In this document: piece by piece, positions 1-9,607 of the stretch
Position numbering within the stretch: the stretch's first letter is position 1
Layout of the letters: every line of letters begins with the position of its first letter
Source: Scleromitrula shiraiana
Taxonomy: Eukaryota > Ascomycota > Leotiomycetes > Helotiales > Sclerotiniaceae
Length of the DNA: 64,000 nt
Reading direction: 5' to 3'
Assembly (NCBI GenBank): GCA_028455995.1
Contig: JABELC010000001.1
Span: forward strand, 856,501 to 920,500
The notes under the pieces: generated by a model
The model's database searches: none
Told to the model about the DNA's origin: nothing
The model's input: only the letters and a program-made list of their open reading frames with translations
Made by a program: the position numbers and the translations under genes

Positions 1-38
1 CCAATTGCCTCTCATAACGAGAGTAAAAACCAATAATA

Positions 39-1288
39 ATGCCCCCCACATCAACGCAACAACTTCTCCTCTCCCCAGCCGAACTCTCCTACCTCCATAC
101 ATCCCTCTCCCTGCAACCACCCATCCGCCCCGACGCCCGCACATCCACGCAATTCCGACCCCTCATCGCAGAAACCGACATCCTACCCGGCACAAATGGG
201 AGCGCGCGGATTTGTTTCGCGGATGGCACGGAGGCGATTGTAGGCGTGAAGGCGGAGGTGGAAAAATCTCGTCCTAGTTATCAGGGTTCTGGGCTGGGGG
301 GGGATAATGAAATTGTGGAGGGTGCGGATGGGAATGTGGATGAGGAGATGAGGGAGGCGATTGAGAAGGAGAGCGAGCTGAGGGGAGAGAGGGAGTGGTT
401 GGAGTTGAGTGTGGAGATTCCGGGGTATAGGGATGATGATAGTATGCCGGTGTTTATGGCTGCTATGTTAAGTGAGGCGCTTTTGGCGGATGGTGAGTTT
501 GTGGGGAGGTTGTGGATTAATAGTAGGTTTCATTGGAAGATATATATTGATGTAAGTTTTTCTCTTCTTCATTGTTTTGGTCTTTTCGATTTCTCATATA
601 GCAATTGGATTTATTGATTGCAATGCTAACGAAAAGCTAGATATTACTTCTCTCACAACCATTATCCTATCCACTTCCTTTATTATCACTCACAACACAT
701 CTCGCACTGCTCTCAACCCGTCTTCCACGTCTCAAATCCGAAGGAGATGAAGATCCCCTCTTCGACGATGACTGGGACGCATCCGTATACCTATATCCAC
801 GAACCCCCAAAAACATCCACTCCCGCCCCCCAATCACCCTCCTCGTCATCTCCGTAAAAGACAACATAATTTTCGATCCCAGCAAGGAAGAACTCACCGT
901 CGCCGAAGCCGTGCTAGCCATCACCATTGGCGAGCGCAAACGCAAAGCAAGCAGCAATCATCAAGGAGGAGGAAATGGAATGGAAGTAGATTCCAGCGAA
1001 AGCGGAAGAGATTTACGACTATTGTCCGTAAGAACGGTAGATCTACCAGCACGATTGACAGCGCCGGGAGTGTCGAATTCAATGAATACGGCAACAGGGG
1101 GCGCGGTGGCTGAGACGACAGAGTTGGCTACGAGTCAGAGGGAGACGATGAAGGATGGGGGGGTTTGGCAACCGCCGAGGGGGGGTATTAAGAGGAAGAT
1201 GGTGGCGACGATGATTGCGAAGGTTTTGGAGAGGGGTGGGGTTGCGGATGAGGTTTTAGATGGGTTGGAGGCGGTGGAGTTGGGTTAG
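39..1288 (+). CDS. RRP42: Exosome complex component RRP42 (RNase PH-like), 2 exons
   Basis: Predicted 386-residue subunit of the hexameric RNase PH-like ring of the RNA exosome, which processes and degrades RNA in nucleus and cytoplasm. Exons are 39-551 and 641-1288; the 89-nt intron has a GTAAGT donor, a TGCTAAC branch site just before the CTAG acceptor, and joins KIYID to ILLLSQPLSYP in phase 0. The family signature is the N-terminal LSPAELSYL...RPDAR and the strand GSARICFADGTEAIVGVK, followed by a charged linker (about residues 80-125) and, in exon 2, the second half of the RNase PH fold (ITLLVISVKDNIIFDPS, EEL). Eukaryotic Rrp42 is structural, not catalytic, by family knowledge. The ATG at 39 is the first in frame; the promoter lies outside the window. 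The coding strand is C-rich at the start of each exon and G-rich at its end. Confidence 0.93.
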
Positions 1289-1489
1289 TGAAAAGTTGTT
1301 TTTGTTCTACTTAATAGATAGGAATTTTATACAATGATACCCTTCTTCTCTGGAAAGATCTACTTATTCTTATATTTTTACCATCTCACCTTGGACCTCT
1401 GTATCGTCTCGTCTTATCTCAACTTGTTCTCTGGTAGACTATTCATCCATCTTCCATAACCTCATCCCTTCCCAATTCATCAGATCCAA

Positions 1490-2342
1490 CTACCAAATCC
1501 CCAACCACTTCTTCCCCGAAAACCTCCTCTCATAAACCATCTTCTTCTGCCCCTCCCCCTCCCCCTCCCCTTCACTCTCTCCACCCACCTTCCCCTCATC
1601 CCCCAACCTAATCCCCGACCCCAAAACCTCACTATCACTCTTCGCCGTCCACCCCCCAAACCCTGTATCCTGATCCAAGCCATGCGCCTTCCTATACGCC
1701 GCCCTCTTCGCCACATCCTCCACCTTATTCTTGCGCCGCTCCATCGTCTCCGCCGTCACATGCGCCGTGTGCAGTTGCAGCACCTCGTATACCGTGCGCG
1801 TAAAGGCGATGGGGTGCAGTAGGAATTGCGTCCAGTGTGGGAGCATGTCGCCGAAGGGAGAGTCCCGTTGGAAGTTGGTTATCCAGACGCTGCTGGCTAG
1901 GGTGCTGAGGACGCCCTGGGGGTGGAGGTTAGTTTTTTATATAAGAATTGGAAGAGATGGGAGGGGGGAATAGGGAAGGGAAAGATGGGGGGAGGGCGAT
2001 ATTTACCAAAGTAATCCAAACATGAATCGACTTATTATGAATAAACCAATGCATAAAAGTACCTGGCGGGGGCATCGTATTTGGATATTTCTTGGAGCTC
2101 TGTCTCGCTATTTCCTCGGCGCTCAAGTTGGGACCCGGATATCGGGGTGGTTCTTTACGGAGACGGGATCCATGAGATGGGGGGTTGAATTTGGTGGGTT
2201 TTTCTAATACGAGGGGTTTGGAGGGAGAGCTTGCTTTTTTGGAGATATGCCGAATGCTGGTTTGGGGGGTGCAGGTCGGTGTCCAGTGGGGTGACCGGCG
2301 GGGTAGGAGAAATCGGGGAATGGTGATTGTGCGTGGTGGCAT
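1490..2342 (-). CDS. Probable mitochondrial protein of unknown function, 2 exons
   Basis: Predicted 253-residue protein. Exon 1 is 2342-2007 and exon 2 is 1915-1490; the 91-nt intron has a GTAAAT donor and CCCAG acceptor in phase 0, joining HVWITL to GVLSTLASS. The N-terminus is rich in Arg, Pro, Ser and Thr without acidic residues for about 30 positions, as in matrix-targeting presequences. A conserved-looking core follows: a PGTFMHWFIHNKS motif, a short hydrophobic helix (about residues 105-125), then SPFGDMLPHWTQFLLHP and a charged helix with ETMERRKNKVEDVAKR. I do not recognise the family; it resembles fungal-specific mitochondrial inner-membrane proteins, but the function is open. It converges on RRP42 and is divergent from cytochrome c. 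The C-terminal 40 residues are Gly/Glu-rich and encoded by a G-rich tract, so that end may vary between strains. Confidence 0.72.
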
Positions 2343-2882
2343 GGTGGGTTGTGGGTGTGAGTGTGAGTGTGAGTGTTAGTGTAGGTGGTAGAGGTCTCAA
2401 TTGTGGTTAGTTGGGGCGATTGAAGGTCGTGGTAATGGTTATGATATGGTAGGTAGAAATTTGAAACTTAAAGCTTGGTACAAAATTCTCCAGAAAATAT
2501 CGAGTAGTCAGCAATTGAAGAATCAAATCAAATCAACAGTAGTACAGTATAACTGTATAACCCGATTTTTTTTACTACAGCCCGCACAATCCACAATAAT
2601 TAAAAGTCCACTCCACAGAACTCGTTCATCTTCATCCCAAGTTTCATTCACCAAGAAAAAAAGAATTTTGGAGAAAAAATTCAATCCCGAGGTCACCCGA
2701 ATGACGCCACATCTTCTGACAATTTCTTATTTTCCTATTGGTCAACTCCCTTCTGCCACTGTGGCTTGATAAAGAACTAAATGTAATTTTAGCTTATTAT
2801 TTTCGGAAACTTGGAGACTGGTGGTCATATTATGGATATATTTATTATTATGCTAACTAATAAAAAGTTAACTTGATTTTCT

Positions 2883-2926
<44 letters not shown>

Positions 2927-3073
2927 CTAATAAATAAATAAAAAAATATTATTCTTCTTCTTCTTCCTCTTCCTATTAACTTCTTCAACGACTTGCACAA
3001 ATTATACACATTCTTTTTCTTCATATAGAGAATAGTTAATCAAAACTTCTTTTTAAATACTTAATTAGACAAG
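2343..3073. promoter_or_regulatory. Divergent promoter region upstream of cytochrome c, with (CT)19 tract and inverted CCAAT
   Basis: This 731-nt spacer holds the start regions of the probable mitochondrial gene (leftward) and cytochrome c (rightward). Seen directly: an ATTGG (inverted CCAAT) at 2737-2741, a TGACGCCA element near 2702, a perfect (CT)19 run at 2885-2922, and a second pyrimidine tract (TTCTTCTTC...) before the ATG at 3074. CCAAT boxes are bound by the HAP/CBF complex, which drives respiratory genes including cytochrome c in fungi; use of this one is inferred. Pyrimidine tracts just upstream of the start are common in strongly expressed filamentous-fungal genes. Confidence 0.45.
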
Positions 3074-4025
3074 ATGGGATTCAAAGAAGGTATGTTACTT
3101 ACTCTCTTCTTTCTGACAGTGGGTGGTGGTTCGTTCCTTTTATTCCGAAGAATGGTCAACGTCACGATTCTTGCCATTGCGAATTGAGAATTACGATTGA
3201 GGTTTGGGATCTGGTATGGATTTCATAAGAGATATTGGAGGAAACTTATGAGGGTATGACGGTCTTGGGAATGGCAAGATTTACTGGTGTTGTTGACAAG
3301 AGGATTATTATATGTTTTCTTCACACGCCACTGTTCTTCAACCGCAACCATTTACTTCGGGATGCTCTCAAGACTTCTCCCTCGACAAATCCTCACGGCT
3401 ATTTTGCAGAATCAAGTGCTGGCTTCAATCTCTCTATCCATATCCCAGACCAAAAAGTTGGCACAATTGCCACATCATCATTTTTCTTCGACAAGGATAC
3501 ATTTCTTCCTTTCCTCATGATGTCAGCACAACATTGGACCTTCATATACTAACAACCATTTCAACCAACAGGAGATTTGAAGAAGGGTGCCAACCTCTTC
3601 AAGACCAGATGTGCTCAATGCCACACTCTCGGTGAGAATGAAGGAAACAAGATCGGCCCTAACCTCCACGGATTGTTCGGACGTCAAACCGGTGCCGTCG
3701 AAGGCTACTCATACACCGATGCCAACAAGCAAAAGGCCATCACATGGAACGAGGACACTCTTGTATGTTTTCCTTTCATCCATACAAAAGACAAGGAGGA
3801 ATTTGAATTTGTCATACTGATTCTTTTAACTCTAGTTCGAATACCTCGAGAACCCAAAGAAATATATTCCAGGCACCAAGATGGCTTTCGGTGGATTGAA
3901 GAAGGACAAGGACAGAAACGACTTGATCTCGTATGTTTATACCCTCCCACCATCCCCCTGACCAATCTTCAGTGGTAAATACTAACAATACAACCCATAG
4001 TTTCTTGAAGGATTCCACCAAATAA
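3074..4025 (+). CDS. CYC1: Cytochrome c, 4 exons
   Basis: Predicted 108-residue electron carrier between complexes III and IV in the intermembrane space. Exons are 3074-3089, 3572-3762, 3836-3930 and 4001-4025. The first exon codes only for MGFKEG (last codon split); intron 1 is 482 nt, introns 2 and 3 are 73 and 70 nt; TACTAAC branch sites are visible in introns 1 (about 3548) and 3 (about 3979). The haem attachment motif is CAQCH after KKGANLFKTR, and the methionine ligand lies in GTKMAFGGLKK. The C-terminus LISFLKDSTK is typical. Length and sequence match fungal cytochrome c closely and no key residue is missing. The long first intron and upstream pyrimidine tracts suit strong expression. 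Confidence 0.97.
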
Positions 4026-4727
4026 AAAGTCATTACTGTTACTGCTGCTGTTGTTGTTACAAAGAATTGTATTCATAGAATTAGACAAACAAAAAATAAA
4101 AACGAAGACGAAGATGATGACAAACGACTCGACCACATGATTGTATTCTAGGCTAGATTAGAAATTGGGTTGTGGTTGCGGTTGTGGGTCACTCAATTTG
4201 GAACTTGGGAAAGACAAAAAAATATCAAAGATCTCCTCTTAACTTCTTTTGGCTTGAGTGTATACATAATTATCTTACATATTATTCAAGAATACATTAT
4301 AGATTTCTAGAATATCGGTTCGCTACTTGATGTGACACATACATCCATTATATTTGATTTGATACTGGTTGGTGGTGTCTGTCTGCCCAGTAGATATTTC
4401 ATATACGTATTTCTTTACTATACTATACTATACTATACTATACTATCAACACATTTCATACAGAACGCATACTGGCAATGAATTACCAGAATGGAATGAA
4501 TGAATGAATGGATGGATAAATAAGAGGGAGGATATGGAATGAAGTCAACTGCCAAGGAAATCTTGTAGGTATAAACTTTTTTTAATTCGGATAAGTGTTC
4601 AAGAACATCTTACTGTGAATTACAGTATCCGTCCTCTCTTCTTACAATCATCTAGTGTATCCTACTCATCAATCCACTCATCTATCTACAACACTCTTTC
4701 CCCCTCCCCATCTTCCCCCCATCTCCC
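4026..4727. other. Convergent spacer between cytochrome c and anthranilate synthase
   Basis: No gene seen. This should hold the 3' ends of both flanking transcripts. It includes six copies of ACTAT (about 4417-4446), a short GAATGAAT run near 4495-4510, and A/T-rich candidate polyadenylation stretches after 4026. Confidence 0.6.
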
Positions 4728-6558
4728 CTACCCAGCCGCAAAATCCACCTTCACCTCCCCCTCCCCCTCCGGAACCGTGTCTGGCCCTGCAATCCCAACC
4801 CCAACCCCAACCCCAACCCCAGAAGAAGAAGAAGAAGAAGAAGAAGAAGAAGAAGATTTATCCTGAATCCCCTTATATATCTTCTCAGCCCCAGTGATAC
4901 ACATCATGTTTGCGCCGAGCTTATTCATCGTTTCCATCCATTCGTCGTAGGGGTCTGAGTCGAATACTATACCGCCGCCTGGTGTGTGTTAGCGAAGGAA
5001 ACTTGGGAGGTTGGGATTGAGATGGGATGGGATGGGATGGGATGGAGATAGGGGTTAGAAAAAGAAAAAGAAAAAAAAACATACCAGCCTGTAAATAAGC
5101 CACACCATCTTTAACCATCATAGTCCTCAACGCAATACAAGTATCCATCTCGCCCTCAATTTCCCTCCCCTCAGCATCCACACTCCCATACCCAAAATAT
5201 CCCACCGCCCCCGCATAAACGCCCCTCTTCTCCTTCTCCAACTCAGCAATCAGCTCCATCGCCTTAACCTTCGGCGCACCGGATACCGTTCCCGCCGGGA
5301 AAATCGACCGGAAAGCATCAAATCTCGTCTTATCTTTTCTCAACACCCCCGAAACCTGCGATACAAGATGCTGCACGTGACTGAATTTTTCAACTACCAT
5401 CAATCGATCTACGCGCGTGGTTAGGGGGTCGCACACGCGATTGATATCGTTGCGGGCAAGATCGACAAGCATGACGTGTTCGGCGCGGTCTTTGAGCGAA
5501 CTGCGTAACTCCTCTGCGAGGGCCTCGTCGATCTGGGGATCGGGGTGGCGTTTTACGGTTCCGGCGATGGGGTGGGTGATGATGCGGCCTTCTTCGGCTT
5601 TGACGAGGAGCTCAGGGGAGGCGCCGACGATTTGGAAGGAGCCGCAGTTTACGTAGAAGAGGTAGGGGGAGGGGTTGACGGTGCGGAGGTGTCGGTAGAT
5701 GTTAAAGGGGTGGAGGGTGGTTGGTCGGGCGAATCTTTGCGAGGGTACCGCTTGGATTATGTCGCCTGATGTGATGTGGGTTTTGAGGGTTTTTACATGT
5801 TGTTCGTAGCCTTCTTGTCCTATGTTGGAAGTGTATTGTAGATCGTCTTTTATAGGCTGTTGAACCGGTAAAGGTGTCTCTTGCGATTCTAGAACAGTGA
5901 CAACCTCGTCGATTATTGCCTGTGCCTTTTCGTATTCTGCTGGAATGTTTGAGAGGTCCTCCGGAACATGGAGATATGTGATAACTTTTATAATGCCAAA
6001 AAACCTGTCGAATGCGACAATGGTATCAAACAACATAAAAAGTGACTCAGGAACCTTGAGAACATCTTTCATAGGTCGTGCCGTTTTTGGTTCAAAGTAT
6101 CGTACACAATCATATCCCACATATCCAATTGCTCCTCCAGTCAGAGGTGGTAATTTCTGTCCCGGTATTTGCGCTACCCTACATTTCGACAATTCGGCTT
6201 CCAGAGCTGGTAATGGGTCCACTTGTTCGCCATGTCCTTCTCCTGTCTTGAGAATCTTCCTAGGTCCAGCTCCTATAAAACTATATCTTCCAACTTTTTC
6301 TGTAGCGGCACTTTCAAATAGGAAAGAATGGTCGGATTTCGAATGCGCCGAGATTTTGAGGTATGCCGCAGATGGTGTAATGAGATCGGAGGATATTTCT
6401 TTGTATATAGGAACTAAATTTGGTGCATATGCTTTCCCGGCTGTCTTGGATAAGACTTTCGAAATATCCGCCAAAGGGGGAGAGATATCCTATTGTTTTT
6501 GTAAGCTCTTGCTTGTAGATATTGGGAGAGGAGTCATAAAGTATACCCCCACCACCAT
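4728..6558 (-). CDS. TRP2: Anthranilate synthase component I (TrpE-type), 3 exons predicted
   Basis: Predicted 555-residue large subunit that converts chorismate to anthranilate with the glutaminase partner, the first step of tryptophan synthesis. Main exon 6489-5085 and last exon 4978-4728 (106-nt intron) are secure: the join reads YLQAG-GGIVFDSDPYDEW. Family motifs are FLFESA (feedback region near the N-terminus), PSQRFARP, DLARNDI, PAGTVSGAPKVKAMELI and ALRTMM. The reading frame has no usable ATG before PMKDVLKV, deep inside the domain, and meets TAG just upstream of 6489, so a small first exon is needed. The best fit is ATG GTG GTG GGG at 6558-6547 plus a 57-nt intron (GTATAC donor, GCTTAC branch, CAATAG acceptor), giving an N-terminus MVVGDISPPLADISKV; this part is inferred. 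The C-terminus carries 12 consecutive serines and a Gly-Val repeat, unusual for this family. Confidence 0.9.
4797..4856. repeat. Coding microsatellites at the 3' end of the anthranilate synthase gene
   Basis: On the + strand a CCCCAA-type hexamer run (about 4797-4820) is followed directly by a GAA run (about 4821-4854). Read on the - strand in frame these give twelve Ser codons (TCT) followed by alternating Gly-Val. Both lie after the conserved C-terminal catalytic-domain helix, so expansion or contraction by whole codons should be tolerated. Confidence 0.85.
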
Positions 6559-7395
6559 TGTGTTTAAAGGTTTAAGATTGAGATTGAGATTGAGAACGAG
6601 ATTTGCTAGATTATGAGCTTCAATACCCTAGATCAAACCGAGGATATATTTTAAAGGAGTAAATCTTAATTAAGAATATTATAATCAGAAGTATATCAGT
6701 TCTTTGTGTAAATTGTGACAGTTATCTATGAATTGTATCACAATTACTTTTTTTGGTGGAATATTCTGCCACCGCCTTTTATGATCGGGGAACGCAAACC
6801 TTACCTTATCCTTATGTCCTATAAAAACCGAACAACACCACACCACCCACCACTATCCATATTTATTTATACACTTGCAGGAAATTTGACGATAAATCAA
6901 GTCTTCAATTTTTTGACATTTTATTTGGAGAAACTCAAACTTTGAGATCCGAATATTCTAGAGTAGCTACAAATAGTAAGATAAATTTATTTAAATTCAT
7001 TTTGAATATTTTTTAAAAAGTATATCTTCAAAATTGGTGATCAATTTTCTACTGTGAGTGGGCCTTGAACCACCACACACCCTCCCCCTCCCCACTACCA
7101 CTACTATTTTGGTACGAATCTACCAAGACCCGTCAATCACTTAGTTCGATTTATTAACTTTTTCAACATCATGTTGAATTATACTTCTCTTCAAATTCAC
7201 AAATTCATAATGAATAAAAACTCAAATCACTATTCAAATCATTGCAATTATAAAAAGAACCACGATTACTTGTTGGACATAGCTTGATTTCCATCAAAAC
7301 TCTTGGGTATTTGTGTATCTATCTGTTCCGTGCCACATCGTTTACATGCACAACACCAAGAAACGAGAAAATCGAACGATTCAAACCAACCAACC
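6559..7395. promoter_or_regulatory. Divergent promoter region of the anthranilate synthase and coiled-coil genes
   Basis: 837 nt of AT-rich DNA with no coding sequence that I can support. A run of AGATTG repeats lies at about 6572-6595 beside the anthranilate synthase start, and several ACCACC/CCCTCCCC pyrimidine-rich patches lie at 6835-6855 and 7075-7110. No clear TGACTCA amino-acid-control site is visible in the spacer; one TGACTCA occurs at about 6043-6049, inside the coding region. Confidence 0.4.
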
Positions 7396-8238
7396 ATGAA
7401 TCTCCACCATCCCCTTGGTCTCTCTATGCTTTATCGTCAATTCTCTTCTCCACTTTCCGCTACCACCACCAGCATCTCTCCCGATATCTCGGCTTCGAGT
7501 GATCATAATGATCATGACGATGATGATGAGGGTCCTCCTCCCGATTCCCCATACATACGTAGTAGTCAAGATATTCAGGATAATAAGGATGTTCTAATTC
7601 AAAGACTCAATGATCTCCTGACCAAATTATCATCACATGATAACGATACCCTCATTGATGATTCTATCATTACAGCTCTTCACAAGAAGACGGATGAAAT
7701 GGAAACTTTATTAAAAGGAGAACCAATTCAAAAGCATATAACCTCAAGTCAAAGATTGACGGGAAATGATAATCTCAAACCATCATCATCATCATCATTA
7801 CGGAGAAGAGATTCCGAAGATGTCTTTTGGGGAGTTGGAAGACCTCCTCTCACTCCTACAAGAGGAGGTAGTTTTATGCGTTGGCCACGAACACCTCTTC
7901 AACGACCACCACATAACTCTAGAGCATGTACACCAACGTCAAAATCACTGATGACGCCCTCACGAGCCGCTGAAATCGCCGCATCGGCCGATGACTTAAA
8001 TTTACGATTGGTGAAAGTAGTTGGAGAACTTCAAGCGTTTAAAACGGAAAGTGATGTATGTCTTTTGACCTTTCAAGTTAAAGATTTATCAATCCACTAC
8101 CCCCAAAAGTTACCGTTTGTTTAGTTGATGAACTAATGAACTTCTAGCGAATATGTCACTGGCAAGACGACCAACTCCGTCTCAAAGCAGAGGAGACCAT
8201 AAATCTCTCGACCCGTGTGGCGAAACTGTAAGTTTTCC

Positions 8239-8269
<31 letters not shown>

Positions 8270-8735
8270 CATCCACCCCCTCTCAAAACCAACCCACCAT
8301 AAACTAAATTAAACTAAACTCACATCCGTCCCTTTTTCTAGAGAAAAAGAACTAGAAACCAATAAATCACTAGTAAACTACCACCGCATCGAAATTAAAG
8401 CTTTAACGGCTAAATATGCAAAAGTCCTTGCGAGGGCACAGGCACGGTCGGATGATGGGGGTGAGAGCTCGGATGAGGAGTTGGAGGATAGTATTATGAA
8501 TTGGAAGAGGGATTGGGAGGGGCTTAATCGTGATGTTAAAGGGAAGAGTGGTGATGGGGATGGCGATGGGGATGGGGATGGAGAGGGTATTGGGGCAGAA
8601 AAGGCCGAAAAGGGTGGGGTAGAGGATAGGAATGGGAATGGAGATGAAAATGAAAATGGAAATGAAAATGGTGGTTTACTGAGTCTGGAAAGTCCGGGAA
8701 TCTCAGAGGCGATGAGGAAATTGAGTATTGGTTGA
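7396..8735 (+). CDS. Uncharacterised coiled-coil protein, 3 exons
   Basis: Predicted 377-residue protein. Exons are 7396-8055, 8148-8227 and 8342-8735, with GTATGT and GTAAGT donors; the second intron contains an ATCT microsatellite. The ATG at 7396 is the first in frame. The N-terminal half is disordered and Ser/Asp-rich, with a DDDDEGPPPDSP patch, an amphipathic stretch VLIQRLNDLLTKLSSHD, and repeated TP/SP sites (PPLTPTRGG, RTPLQRP, LMTPSRAAE) that could be kinase targets. From about residue 200, DDLNLRLVKVVGELQAFKTESD and QLRLKAEETINLSTRVAKLEKELETNKSLVN form heptad-like helices. The C-terminus is acidic, with Gly-Asp and Asn-Gly-Glu repeats in a G-rich tract. I do not recognise the family. 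The exon 2 reading (RICHWQDDQLRLK) rests on frame and splice sites alone. Confidence 0.68.
8239..8270. repeat. (ATCT)n microsatellite inside an intron
   Basis: About seven ATCT tetramers lie within the second intron (8228-8341) of the coiled-coil gene, between its GTAAGT donor and the CTAG acceptor. Confidence 0.85.
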
Positions 8736-9607
8736 TGGATTTGTGGATGATGAGCAAGTGTTGTGTTGTTATGGGATGGGATGGGATGGGATGGGATGGG
8801 ATGGGATGGGATGGAATTGTTTCATTCGTAGGGTACATGTATGTAGATATATCATATATATATATATATATACATAAGTATACCATCTCACTTACCCCCC
8901 CCAAAAAAACTCCCCATTCCAAATCCAAATCCAAATCCAAATCCCAATCCAAAGCAAGCAAGCGAACATGCAGAAAAGATATCTAAATCCAGTCCTCCAG
9001 AGTTCCAATCAACATCCATCCATTCTTTTCTTTTCTTTTCTTTATGAACATGAACAGAGGCGAATAAATACTCGGTTCTGCAGACTAATTTTATTTTAAC
9101 ATTATTGGTCTTGGTCTTGATCTTGATCTTGTTATCTGTAACCGGTTTTAGGATTTCATATCATCTCATATTATATCATATTATATGATAGATATTATAT
9201 GATATTATATGATATGTTGTCTTAAATTTCCATATAAAGAGGTTGGTTTTTCTTTATTCCAGTGGATGCTTACATGTATGTATGTATGTATATATGCGCT
9301 TCATATACATATATTATTTATAGGAGAGGTATCGGTTTATATGTCATACGCAGTGATTTTATTTTTTTAATTTCTGGATTCGGAGTTTGGGGGGGGGGGT
9401 TGAATTCTTTTGTTTTGATTTGGTGGGTATGTTTTTTTGCTTTTTTGTTTATTTGGTAATTTTTTTGTTTTTTTTTGTTTATTCAGTTATTCAGTTATTC
9501 TTGTAAAGAGATATTTTAGAAGAAAGATCCGCACTATACTATAATAACCCATCCCTTTCCTCCCCCCTTTCCTCCCCCCTTTCCTCCCCCCCTCCATCCC
9601 CATCCCC
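8736..9607. repeat. Convergent spacer rich in short tandem repeats
   Basis: 872 nt between the coiled-coil gene and ATE1, which converge here. No gene seen. It contains about eight GGGAT pentamers (8771-8813), a TA run (about 8853-8872), CCAAAT hexamers (8924-8950), TTTTC pentamers (about 9027-9043), an AT-rich quasi-palindrome of TATAT/ATCAT units (9160-9215), a T/G homopolymer-rich stretch (9358-9480), and three near-copies of TTTCCTCCCCCC (9556-9595) against the 3' end of ATE1. Confidence 0.8.

Noticed and set aside
4728..6558. Anthranilate synthase next to other genes considered as a biosynthetic gene cluster
   Set aside because: No synthase backbone, transporter or regulator nearby; this is a primary tryptophan-pathway gene.
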